Position numbers and translations under genes: made by a program. A model generated the notes under the pieces. It was not told where the DNA came from. It saw only the letters and a program-made list of their open reading frames with translations, and did not search any database. From NCBI RefSeq assembly GCF_000337515.1, contig NZ_AOIQ01000014.1, forward strand, positions 356,903 through 420,902: DNA of 64,000 nucleotides. Reading direction: 5' to 3'. Position 1 is the stretch's first letter. Every line of letters starts with the position of its first letter. Below, in pieces: positions 17,241-26,268 of the stretch. The stretch is from Halovivax asiaticus JCM 14624. GTDB taxonomy: Archaea > Halobacteriota > Halobacteria > Halobacteriales > Natrialbaceae.

Positions 17241-18755
17241 ATGACTCTCACGGATGCGGCGGCCGACCTGCTCGCGGGCGGCCCCGTCTGTGACGCCTGC
17301 CTCGGGCGGCCGTTCGCCGACCGAAGCTTCGGCCTGCGAAACGACGAGCGCGGTCGGGCGCTGCGGACCACGCTGGCCCTCGAGGCGAACGAGCCGTACG
17401 ACCCGGTCGACCCGGTCGAGTGTTGGGTCTGCGAGGGCTACTGCGGGACGTTCGACGCGCTCGCGGACGCCGTCGTCGAGACCCTGGAGGGGGTCGACTT
17501 CGCCACGTACCAGGTCGGGACGGTCGTCCCGCCGCTGGTCGAGGAGAACGACCGCTTGCTCCGCGAGGACGCCGGCATGGAACCCGACGCTGGTGAACCC
17601 CTCAAACGAGAGGTCAATCGCGAGGTCGGCCGCCGCGTCGGCGCGCGGACCGGTGCCGAGGTCGACTTCGACCGGCCGGACGTCCTCACCGTGCTCGACC
17701 TCTCGGCGTTCGACCCACACGCGTTCCTCGAAGATGGCGACGCCGTCACGGCCCACGCCGTCGACCGCCAGATCAACCCCGCGTTCGTCTACGGCCGCTA
17801 CCGCAAGATCGAGCGCGACATCCCGCAGACGGAATGGCCCTGCCGAGAGTGTGGCGGCAGCGGCATTCAGCTTGCCGACGACGGCGAGGAGCCCTGTGAC
17901 TACTGCGGCGGGTCGGGCTACCTCTACGACACGAGCATCGAGGAGACGGTTCGCCCCCACGTTGTCGCGGCGATGGACGGCCGCGAGGGAACCTTCCACG
18001 GGGCGGGCCGGGAGGACGTCGACGCCCGGATGCTCGGCACCGGCCGCCCGTTCGTCCTCGAAGTCAAACACCCTCACCACCGGACGCCCGACGTCGAGGC
18101 GCTCGAAGCCGAGATCAACGAGGCCGCGGCGGGCGCCGTCGAAGTCGAGGGCCTCCGCCTCGCGACCCACGACACGGTCGAACGCGTCAAGGAGCACGAC
18201 GCCAGCAAGCGCTACCGCGCCGCCGTCCAGTTCGACGAGCCGGTGAGCGCGACTTCCCTCGACGAGGCGTTCGCCGAACTCGCGGGAACCACCGTCGAGC
18301 AGTACACGCCCCAGCGGGTCGACCACCGCCGGGCCGAGTTGACCCGCGAACGGACCGTCTACGCCATCGACGGCGAGCCGGGAATCGCCGACGAAATGGC
18401 CGACAGCGTCGAGACGGAACTCCTGGAGCCCGAAGACGTGGACACCACCGCCACCATCGAGGTCCACGGCGCCGGCGGTCTCTACATCAAGGAACTCATC
18501 AGCGGGGACGACGGCCGCACCGAGCCGAGCGTGGCCGGGCTGCTCGACACGGGCGCCGAAGTGATGGCACTCGACGTGCTCGCGGTCGAGGGCGAGGACG
18601 AGCCGTTCGAACGCGCCGACTTCTTCGTAGACGAGGCCGACGACGGAGGCGGGTCCGGTGACGCGGCGGCGGCCGACGGTGAAGACGAATCAAGTCATGC
18701 GGAGGAGGCCGACGACGAAAGCGACGCCGACGACGCTGCCGGTGGTGAGGAGTGA
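17241..18755 (+). CDS. pus10: tRNA pseudouridine synthase Pus10
   Basis: A 504-residue enzyme that makes pseudouridine 54 (and in some archaea 55) in the T-loop of tRNA. The N-terminus has 'CDACLGRPF' and a second 'CWVCEGYCG' cysteine set for zinc, followed by a THUMP-like domain. An inserted 'CRECGGSG...CDYCGGSG' zinc region lies mid-protein. The catalytic Asp lies in 'GAGREDVDARML', with 'RPFVLEVKHP' and 'RAELTRERTVYAI' nearby. The C-terminus after about residue 455 is an acidic Gly/Ser-rich tail beyond the usual family end. It overlaps the next small gene by four bases. Confidence 0.95.
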   Translation: MTLTDAAADLLAGGPVCDACLGRPFADRSFGLRNDERGRALRTTLALEANEPYDPVDPVECWVCEGYCGTFDALADAVVETLEGVDFATYQVGTVVPPLVEENDRLLREDAGMEPDAGEPLKREVNREVGRRVGARTGAEVDFDRPDVLTVLDLSAFDPHAFLEDGDAVTAHAVDRQINPAFVYGRYRKIERDIPQTEWPCRECGGSGIQLADDGEEPCDYCGGSGYLYDTSIEETVRPHVVAAMDGREGTFHGAGREDVDARMLGTGRPFVLEVKHPHHRTPDVEALEAEINEAAAGAVEVEGLRLATHDTVERVKEHDASKRYRAAVQFDEPVSATSLDEAFAELAGTTVEQYTPQRVDHRRAELTRERTVYAIDGEPGIADEMADSVETELLEPEDVDTTATIEVHGAGGLYIKELISGDDGRTEPSVAGLLDTGAEVMALDVLAVEGEDEPFERADFFVDEADDGGGSGDAAAADGEDESSHAEEADDESDADDAAGGEE

Positions 18756-18913
18756 CTCCCTCCGACCGACAACTCCACGTCCTCTACCTCGTCGGCGTCG
18801 CGCTCAACGCGATCGGGCTGGCCTACGCCATCGATTCCGGCGAGTACCTCTTCGCGGGGACCTTCGTGCTGATCCTCGCGTACATCGTCTTCCGATTCCG
18901 ACTGACGCGGTGA
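18752..18913 (+). CDS. Small two-helix membrane protein coupled to pus10 (53 aa, GTG start)
   Basis: Too short for routine ORF calling. A GTG inside the pus10 stop (GTGA overlap) opens a 53-codon frame: 'MTPSDRQLHVLYLVGVALN...', then 'GEYLFAGTFVLILAYIVFRFRLTR' and a stop at 18911-18913. It has two hydrophobic helices with positively charged ends. The four-base overlap, absence of frame breaks and haloarchaeal composition support translation. The function is unknown; it may be one of the small membrane proteins often carried behind pus10 in haloarchaea (inference). Confidence 0.65.
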   Translation: MTPSDRQLHVLYLVGVALNAIGLAYAIDSGEYLFAGTFVLILAYIVFRFRLTR

Positions 18914-18975
18914 GGCCACTGATTTTCGACTGCCACGCCGCCGTCGGCGACCAGTTCCACCCGGTCGCCACCCAC

Positions 18976-19434
18976 TTACTCGCTCGCGACGTGCCGACGG
19001 CGATACCACCCGGCGACCCCGTCGAAGAGCTGCCGCCCGAGAACGAGCAGTGCGAGCGGGATTCCCGCCGAGAGTGTGAGCAAGCCGCCGAAGAAGACGC
19101 AGCCGCCAGTGTCAGCGTACAGGGTATAGAGACTCACAACCGACAGAAAGAGTGTCAGTGCGGCGAGGAGCCCGATCCCGGCCGTCCAGAGGGCACGGGC
19201 GCTCTTGATTGCGGCGATACCGCCCGAAACGATCGAAGCGCTCGTCCGGAGCGCGCTGACGAGCACAACGACGGCCAGCGCGCCGGGAACCAGCAGTTCC
19301 GGATTGGCCGGAACGCCGGCCACTTCCGGCCACGAGGGGTACTCGACTGGGACTTCCGTACTTATGACCCAGACGACGAGGAGCACGCCGACGGCGAGGG
19401 CGGTCTCGACCGTTCGGACGATCTCCCGCTTCAT
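18976..19434 (-). CDS. Polytopic membrane protein of unknown function
   Basis: 152 residues with about four hydrophobic helices ('TALAVGVLLVVWVIST', 'LLVPGALAVVVLVSAL', 'ALWTAGIGLLAALTLFLSVVSLYTLY', 'GLLTLSAGIPLALLVLG') and a charged C-terminus ('WYRRRHVASE'). No family motif is seen. The start is placed at the Met of 'MKREIVRTVETALAV'; an upstream Met at 19497 would add 21 hydrophilic residues but would bring the start within 25 bp of the divergent rnhB start. It converges with the small gene behind pus10. Confidence 0.65.
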   Translation of the reverse strand: MKREIVRTVETALAVGVLLVVWVISTEVPVEYPSWPEVAGVPANPELLVPGALAVVVLVSALRTSASIVSGGIAAIKSARALWTAGIGLLAALTLFLSVVSLYTLYADTGGCVFFGGLLTLSAGIPLALLVLGRQLFDGVAGWYRRRHVASE

Positions 19435-19520
19435 TTTATTCGACCTATCGTTCAGTGCATCAGTCAATAAGCGTTCGGTCGGGCCGGTCGGAGTCACAAC
19501 GATTTTGCACCCCTCCGACG

Positions 19521-20228
19521 ATGACCCACCAGATGGTCTTCGGCGTCGACGAAGCGGGAAAGGGGCCGGCGATCGGGCCGATGATCGCCGCGGCCGTTCG
19601 GGTGGCCGACCGCGGCCACCTCCCCGACGGGATGGCCGACTCGAAGGACCTCGCCCCGGACCGGCGAGAGGACTTGGCGGCGCGGCTCCGGTCGGCCGAC
19701 GCCATCGCCGTCGGCGTCTGTGCGATCACACCGGACCGGATCGACGACCCGGAGACGGACATGAACGGACTCGCTGTCGCCGCCCACACGGGGGCGATCG
19801 AGGCGGCGCTGGCCGACGCGGACCACGGCTCGGGGGCCGACGTCGATCCTCCCGCGGGCGTCTGTGATGCCTGCGACACGGATGCAGACCGCTTCGCTCG
19901 TCGGGTGACCGATGCCTGTTCGCACCCGATCGACGTCGCAGCCGAACACGGCGCCGACGCCGACGACCCGCTCGTCGGCGCGGCGAGCATCGTCGCGAAG
20001 GTCGAACGGGACGCCCGCATGGCCGACGTCGCCGAAACCTACGCCGACGCCGGCTACGGCGACCCGGGGAGCGGCTACCCGAGCGATCCGAAGACGCGGG
20101 CGTTCCTCGAAGCCCACGTGGACGAGACGGGTCGGCTCCCCGACTGTGCCCGTCGGTCGTGGGCGACCTGCCGTGACGTGCTTGCCGACGCCCAGCAGTC
20201 GGGCCTCGCAGATTTCGCTGGCGAGTGA
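19521..20228 (+). CDS. rnhB: Ribonuclease HII
   Basis: A 235-residue endonuclease that cleaves RNA in RNA-DNA hybrids and at single ribonucleotides. 'GVDEAGKGPAIGPM' carries the first two catalytic acids (Asp10, Glu11). 'MADSKDL' and 'DPLVGAASIVAKVERDARM' follow, with further active-site and substrate residues near 'DPGSGYPSDPKTRAFLEAH'. Residues about 110-130 include an extra loop with a Cys pair ('CDACDTD'). Earlier in-frame codons exist, but the ATG directly before 'THQMVFGVDEAG' fits the family. It is followed at 54 bp by a small membrane gene. Confidence 0.95.
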   Translation: MTHQMVFGVDEAGKGPAIGPMIAAAVRVADRGHLPDGMADSKDLAPDRREDLAARLRSADAIAVGVCAITPDRIDDPETDMNGLAVAAHTGAIEAALADADHGSGADVDPPAGVCDACDTDADRFARRVTDACSHPIDVAAEHGADADDPLVGAASIVAKVERDARMADVAETYADAGYGDPGSGYPSDPKTRAFLEAHVDETGRLPDCARRSWATCRDVLADAQQSGLADFAGE

Positions 20229-20282
20229 TAGCCAGCAGGGAAACGGGGAGGCTTTTTCTCAGTTCCGTCCGCAGGCACCCGT

Positions 20283-20525
20283 ATGGAACACACGGCGGAG
20301 GAGTACGGGGACTACTGGGAGGGCGCCGTCCGAATCGCGATCGGCGTGCTACTCGCGTGGGTCGGTCGGACGGCCGCCGGTCCGTTTCTCGCGTTGGACG
20401 GCCTCGGCCCGACGGCGGTCGGCTTCGTGGTTTTCGCCGGCACCGCGCTGGCAGGAACGTACGTCGCCGTTCTCGGACTCGCCCGGGTGATAAGAACGGC
20501 CGTCGCTGCGGAGCGTCGGCGCTGA
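20283..20525 (+). CDS. Small two-helix membrane protein (80 aa)
   Basis: Not recognised. 'EYGDYWEGAVRIAIGVLLAWVGRTAAG' and 'AVGFVVFAGTALAGTYVAVLGLARVI' are hydrophobic hairpin segments with a basic tail 'AERRR'. It lies 54 bp downstream of rnhB on the same strand and may be read through with it. Composition is that of the core genome. It is probably a haloarchaeal-specific small membrane protein. Confidence 0.62.
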   Translation: MEHTAEEYGDYWEGAVRIAIGVLLAWVGRTAAGPFLALDGLGPTAVGFVVFAGTALAGTYVAVLGLARVIRTAVAAERRR

Positions 20526-20657
20526 TCCGCCCAATCGGAGCGAGGTGGCTTCTCTTTCTCACTTATTTCCGTTCGCTGGGCCCGCTTGCCGCGATCCTGT
20601 CGCCCTCGGCCGTATCACTTCGTCACGCTTTACCCATTGCGTTTCGAAAGTCGGTTC

Positions 20658-22451
20658 ATGAGTGACGTTCCCTCACGTGAAGAGGTGCCGACCGAACACA
20701 CCTGGGATCTCTCCCGTATCTTCGACTCGCCCGACGACTGGCGCGACGCCTACGACGACGTTACCGACCGGCTCGACGAACTGACCGCCTACGAGGGCGA
20801 GACGGCGACCGACGCCGCGATCCTTCTCGAGACGCTCGAGACGCGAGACGCCCTCATGCGCGAGGTCGAGCGCGTCGCGACCTACGCGCAGATGCGCCGC
20901 GACGAGGACACGAGCGACCAGGAGCGCCAGGCGATGGCCGCGCGGGCCGAGTCGCTCGTCGCCGACGCCCAGTCGGCCGCCTCGTTCGTCGAACCGGAGG
21001 TACAGGAACTCACGACCGACGAATTCGAATCCTACGTCGACGAGGAACCCGATCTGGAGCGGTATCGTCAGTACGTCGACGACGTCCTCCGGATGAAGCC
21101 CCACACCCGCTCGCCAGAGGTCGAAGAACTGCTCGCCGACTTCGGCGAGGTCACCGGGACCGCGGGCAACGTCTACTCGATGCTCGCGAACGCGGACATG
21201 ACGTTCCCCACGGTCGAGGATCCGGACGGCGAGGACGTCGAGATCACGCAGAGCAACTTCGTCAACCTGCTCAAGCGTCCTGACCGGGACTTCCGCGAAC
21301 GCGTCTACGAGGCGTACTTCGAGGAGTGGGACGACGTGCGAAACACGGTCTCGACGGCCTACGCCAAGAGCGTCACCGCCGACGTCCGGCTGGCCGAAGC
21401 CCGCAACTACGAGACGGCCCGCGAAGCCTCGCTCGACGACGCCAACGTCCCCGTCGAGGTCTACGACACGCTCGTCGACACCGTCAACGACAATCTCGAC
21501 GCGTTGCACCGCCACGCCGAACTCAAGCGGGAGGCCCTCGGCGTGGACAACCTCCGCCCGTGGGACCTCTACATGCCACTCACCGGCGGCGAAGGCCCAG
21601 AGATCCCCTACGACGAGGCCTGCGAGCACGTGATCGAGGCCGTCGCACCGCTCGGCGAGGACTACCAGGACCGACTCGCCGAGGGACTGGAGTCGCGCTG
21701 GGTCGACGTCTACGAGAACGAAGGCAAGCGCGCCGGTGCCTACTCCGGCGGCACGTACGACACCGAACCGTTCGTCCTGATGAACTACCAGGACGACGTC
21801 GCCTCGATGTACACGCTGGCGCACGAACTCGGCCACTCGCTGCACTCCGACAACACGCGGACGAACCAGCCGTACGTCTATTCGAACTACGAACTCTTCG
21901 TCGCCGAGGTCGCGAGCACGGTCAACGAGGCGCTCCTGACCGAGCACCTCTTGGAGACCGTCGAGGATCCCGAGTTCCGCGTCCACATCCTGAACGAGTT
22001 CTTAGAGCGCGTGCGCTCGACGCTCTTCCGCCAGACCCTGTTCGCCGAGTTCGAGCACCGCGCGCACGAACTCGAGGAGGCCGGCGAACCGCTGACCGCC
22101 GACCGCTTCGACGAACTCTTCGGTGACCTCAAGGCCCGCTACTACGAGCCGGCCGTCCTCGACGACCACATCGCCCGCGAGTGGATGCGAATCCCGCACT
22201 TCTACCGCGCGTTCTACGTCTACCAGTACTCGACCGGCATCTCCGCCGCGCTCGCGCTCGCCGACGACATCGTCGCGGACGGCGACGAGGCGGCCGACGA
22301 CTATCTCGAATTCCTCCGCCTCGGCTCCCGGGAGTACCCGCTCGACCTCCTCGAGATCGCCGGCGTCGACATGCGCTCGCCCGAACCCGTCGAACGGGCG
22401 ATCGACCGCTACGCCGATCGGCTCGACGAACTGGCCGACATCGTCGACTAA
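20658..22451 (+). CDS. pepF: Oligoendopeptidase F (M3 family metallopeptidase)
   Basis: A 597-residue cytosolic zinc peptidase that trims short peptides, for example those released by the proteasome. The zinc site 'LAHELGHSLH' (HExxH at residues 389-393) and the downstream Glu in 'FVAEVASTVNEALL' are intact. The N-terminal 'WDLSRIFDSPDDW' and C-terminal 'YDSR/YQYSTGISAA' regions match the family. The start is the Met 24 codons into the longest frame; a CTTTACCC box lies about 26 nt before it. It precedes pan by 126 bp, so two cytosolic proteolysis genes are adjacent. Confidence 0.95.
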   Translation: MSDVPSREEVPTEHTWDLSRIFDSPDDWRDAYDDVTDRLDELTAYEGETATDAAILLETLETRDALMREVERVATYAQMRRDEDTSDQERQAMAARAESLVADAQSAASFVEPEVQELTTDEFESYVDEEPDLERYRQYVDDVLRMKPHTRSPEVEELLADFGEVTGTAGNVYSMLANADMTFPTVEDPDGEDVEITQSNFVNLLKRPDRDFRERVYEAYFEEWDDVRNTVSTAYAKSVTADVRLAEARNYETAREASLDDANVPVEVYDTLVDTVNDNLDALHRHAELKREALGVDNLRPWDLYMPLTGGEGPEIPYDEACEHVIEAVAPLGEDYQDRLAEGLESRWVDVYENEGKRAGAYSGGTYDTEPFVLMNYQDDVASMYTLAHELGHSLHSDNTRTNQPYVYSNYELFVAEVASTVNEALLTEHLLETVEDPEFRVHILNEFLERVRSTLFRQTLFAEFEHRAHELEEAGEPLTADRFDELFGDLKARYYEPAVLDDHIAREWMRIPHFYRAFYVYQYSTGISAALALADDIVADGDEAADDYLEFLRLGSREYPLDLLEIAGVDMRSPEPVERAIDRYADRLDELADIVD

Positions 22452-22577
22452 CCGGCAAGCCGTTCTCTGTCGCACTCACGGCCTCGTTGTCTTCTCGCCG
22501 TTCACAGCTATCGCACGCAGCCGTACCCGCGACCCAAAGGCACATTTACATCCGCCGATTATCCATCGCTCATCAGA

Positions 22578-23807
<1,230 letters not shown>

Positions 23808-24049
23808 ACCGAACTTTTGCGCTGTCGTTCGAGAGAGCAAAGCTCTCTCGTGATGACGAAAGGCGCGAAGCGCCTTTCGAACCACGGGCCGGCTGCGCCG
23901 GCCCTCGGCAAAACTTCGATGAAAAACGCTCCTCCTTCCGTTACAGCCGCGCGTAGCGCGGCTTTCACATCAGTCGTCGGCCCGCTCGCTCGTCCACACC
24001 GTGGACTCGCTCACGGTTCTCGTGCTAGTGTAGCCCAGCCTTTCCCCGT
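23808..24049 (+). repeat. Mosaic hairpin-rich 3' element, copy 1 (after pan)
   Basis: It starts directly after the pan stop. Block A, ACCGAACTTTTGCGCTG (23808-23824), is followed by three perfect or near-perfect hairpins (about 23831-23850, 23859-23880, 23886-23905). Block B (23910-23987, 78 nt) matches the reverse complement of 27976-28053 at 76 of 78 positions and holds its own hairpin (AGCCGCGC/GCGCGGCT, about 23945-23963). Another hairpin follows (GTCCAC/GTGGAC), then block C (24025-24049), which matches copy 2 at 22 of 25 positions, and a last hairpin (GCGTGCCC/GGGCACGC). 24050-24150 shows nothing else and should hold the pdaD promoter. It could be a terminator or 3' UTR module or a miniature mobile element. 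Confidence 0.75.
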
Positions 24050-24150
24050 GCTCGCGTGCCCACCGGGCACGCTCGCGGCCGCCGCACCGCAATCGGTCTG
24101 GTGGATTGCGGATCGCAACGCCTTACGCCGTCGGGGCCTGAGGGCGGGTA

Positions 24151-24630
24151 ATGAGTACGATTCGGGTCGTCTGGGGGTCGGCGACGGGGCCGACGGAGAT
24201 GGCGGCCTACGACGCGGCGCTCGTGGATGCGGGTATCGAGAACTACAATCTCGTGGCCGTTTCGTCGGTGATTCCCGCAGGCGTGCCTGTCGTGGCGGTC
24301 GGGACGGCGCCGGATCTCGGACCGGCGGGCGAGCGCCTGACGGTCGTCGAAGGGCGGGCGCGGGCGGCCGGGCCGACGAGCGTGAGCGCCGGCCTCGGCT
24401 GGGTGGAGTCGATCGACGACGGGCCGGGGTTGTTCTACGAGGCGGCGGGTGAAGCGGACCCCGACGATGTCGAGCGTCGCGTTCGGGAGGGGATCGGCGC
24501 TGGTGCCGACCTCAGGGAGTGGGACCTCGGGGAAGCGAATGTCCACGTCGAGCAGGCCCGCGCCGAGTCGGGTGCGTACGCCGCGGCGGTCGTCGTGGCC
24601 GCCTACGGCGAGAGCGAACCGATCGTCTGA
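24151..24630 (+). CDS. pdaD: Pyruvoyl-dependent arginine decarboxylase
   Basis: A 159-residue proenzyme that self-cleaves to form the pyruvoyl cofactor and converts arginine to agmatine. In haloarchaea agmatine feeds agmatidine synthesis at the tRNA-Ile2 wobble base (established for archaea) and possibly polyamines. The cleavage site is 'NYNLVAVSSVIP', with Ser38-Ser39 as the likely scissile pair. 'GPTSVSAGLGWVE', and 'LFYEAAGEADPDDVERRV' with its active-site Glu, match the family. The length is normal. It converges on the MBL-like gene with a 21-bp gap, just past repeat element copy 1. Confidence 0.93.
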   Translation: MSTIRVVWGSATGPTEMAAYDAALVDAGIENYNLVAVSSVIPAGVPVVAVGTAPDLGPAGERLTVVEGRARAAGPTSVSAGLGWVESIDDGPGLFYEAAGEADPDDVERRVREGIGAGADLREWDLGEANVHVEQARAESGAYAAAVVVAAYGESEPIV

Positions 24631-24651
24631 GCGGTCCACCGTAGTGGACGG

Positions 24652-25356
24652 CTAGTCCTTCATCGCCGCGAGAAGCAACCTACTATTCGTTCCGAGCTGC
24701 TTCACAAGCGCACGAGGGAACCGTCGCCGCGAGTTGTGGAGAGCGTCGTCGAGTGCGTCCGTCGCGTCCTCCAGGACGCCGGTGCCGTGACCGAACAGGA
24801 TCCGATCCGGTTCGAGGTCCCCCAACGTCTCTCGGGGTGGAACGAGCCGATGGGAGAGTGCAATGCCGACCCGTTCGTCTGCGACAGTGTAGCCGGGTCC
24901 CGTGCCGGCGATGTCCGGGACGATGAGCGTCCCGTCCTCCGGTCGGTACGCGATCGCCTCTTGCCACATGCCGAGTGGTTCGATTCGGCTGACGGTGAAC
25001 CCCGAGCCGTCGATACGGGTATCGTATCGGGTGAGCGGTGCGTCGACGCGTTCTCCGATCCGTTCCATCCACTGCGGGACGAAAACGGGGACATCGTGAC
25101 GCGCGGCGACTGCGCCTGCATCGCGAGCGTGATAGCTGGAGAGAACGGCCACACCTGACACGGTCCCGTATTCGGCGATGAGGTCGTCGACCCCGTCTCC
25201 GTCGATCGGGTCGAATACCCAGACGCCGTCGTCCGCGACGATCGCGTGACTCGATCGCATCCCCGTCTCGTCGGGATGGGCTACCCAGCCGACGCCGCCT
25301 GACCATCGATCGATTACCTGCAATTCACCCGCCGAGGACCTGTCGTAGACGACCAT
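24652..25356 (-). CDS. Metallo-beta-lactamase-fold-like protein with degenerate metal site
   Basis: 234 residues. The alpha-beta pattern is that of the MBL fold: 'SSHAIVADDGVWVFDPIDGDGVDDLIAEYG', then 'VAVLSSYHARDAGAVAARHDVPVFVP', a middle region ending 'GTLIVPDIAGTGPGY', and 'PDRILFGHGTGV'. Active members have HxHxDH after the fourth strand. Here it reads SYHARDAG, with one His and one Asp misplaced, so zinc binding is probably weakened or lost. The role is unknown. The frame extends 131 codons upstream, but that part is an Arg/Ser-rich shadow; the Met at 25356 begins the fold. Confidence 0.75.
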   Translation of the reverse strand: MVVYDRSSAGELQVIDRWSGGVGWVAHPDETGMRSSHAIVADDGVWVFDPIDGDGVDDLIAEYGTVSGVAVLSSYHARDAGAVAARHDVPVFVPQWMERIGERVDAPLTRYDTRIDGSGFTVSRIEPLGMWQEAIAYRPEDGTLIVPDIAGTGPGYTVADERVGIALSHRLVPPRETLGDLEPDRILFGHGTGVLEDATDALDDALHNSRRRFPRALVKQLGTNSRLLLAAMKD

Positions 25357-25540
25357 CGGATACTTCAGACACGCGTACCGACTCAAAAAGCGATTTCGGC
25401 TCCACGCGCCGTTTCGCTCGAATAAAGCCCTTCTCGTGCGTATCGACGCGGCGGGAGTCGGACTGTTCCCTCGGTCGAGACGAACGCGGTGAGCCAAACG
25501 CTTTTGGCCAGCCGACTCGTTGAGTCGGTACCGACTTCTC

Positions 25541-25939
25541 ATGAACGCCAATACACCGTACGCCGGCCGCCCGGGAACCACACAGGCGGGGCACCGTTCG
25601 GCGGACGATCTCGACGAGGTGACGCCGATCCAGCGGCGTGCACTCCGCCGAGACGTCTCCCGCGTCGCCGCCCAGACCCGGGATCTGCTCCCCGACGAGT
25701 TCGTCGTCGACAGCGACATCACGCAGGGAGTCGGCGGCCCGCAGCTCACCGTCGCCGTCCAGCCCCCGATCGGTCACCCGGTCAGTGCGGGCTTCGCCCC
25801 TGACGTCTCGCTCGTCGAGGACGCCGACTCCGTCATCGACGACGACGAGTGCGCCGAGGTCGCCCGCGGCCTCGCCGCGAGCGCCGCCCTGCAGGTCAAA
25901 CAGGCCATGGGCACTGAGTTCACGCCGACTGCCCGCTAA
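25541..25939 (+). CDS. DUF5811-like haloarchaeal protein
   Basis: 132 residues starting 'MNANTPYAGRPGTTQAG'. The centre 'QRRALRRDVSRVAAQTRDLLPDEFVV', followed by 'VAVQPPIGHPVSAGFAPD' and the end 'VARGLAASAALQVKQAMG', is the pattern I know from the haloarchaea-specific DUF5811 family. It is cytosolic, acidic and of unknown function. An in-frame Met seven codons upstream is possible, but the family begins at MN-NTPYAG. It is transcribed divergently from the MBL-like gene with a 184-bp gap. Confidence 0.8.
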   Translation: MNANTPYAGRPGTTQAGHRSADDLDEVTPIQRRALRRDVSRVAAQTRDLLPDEFVVDSDITQGVGGPQLTVAVQPPIGHPVSAGFAPDVSLVEDADSVIDDDECAEVARGLAASAALQVKQAMGTEFTPTAR

Positions 25940-25975
25940 CGCGTCACCGCAGTACTTTCTCTCCGTCTGGCTCGC

Positions 25976-26182
25976 TTACTCCTCGACGAATCGCCAGGCG
26001 TAGGCGCCCCCGAGTACGACGGCGACGAGGACGATCACGAACAGCAGAAAGTACAGCAACGCCTCTCGATCGCCGGCCTGTACCTCGTTCGAGACGACCA
26101 TGAACCCCGCGACGAGGCTCACCACGACCACGAACCCGACGAGGCCACGCCGGCTGTCGAAACCCTCTAACACTTCTCTCAT
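25976..26182 (-). CDS. Small two-helix membrane protein (68 aa)
   Basis: Not recognised. After 'MREVLEGFDSRRG' come two helices, 'LVGFVVVVSLVAGFMVVSN' and 'LLYFLLFVIVLVAVVLGGAYAW', and a short 'RFVEE' tail. A start four codons upstream is possible. It lies 86 bp downstream of the lipoprotein hydrolase on the same strand. Composition and codon use match the core genome. Confidence 0.62.
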   Translation of the reverse strand: MREVLEGFDSRRGLVGFVVVVSLVAGFMVVSNEVQAGDREALLYFLLFVIVLVAVVLGGAYAWRFVEE

Positions 26183-26268
26183 ACCGCCGACCACAGACCC
26201 GGATCCTAAAACGATTCTGGCAGATTGGGTGGATCGGCCGGATATCCACTACACCAGTTCCGCCCAGT

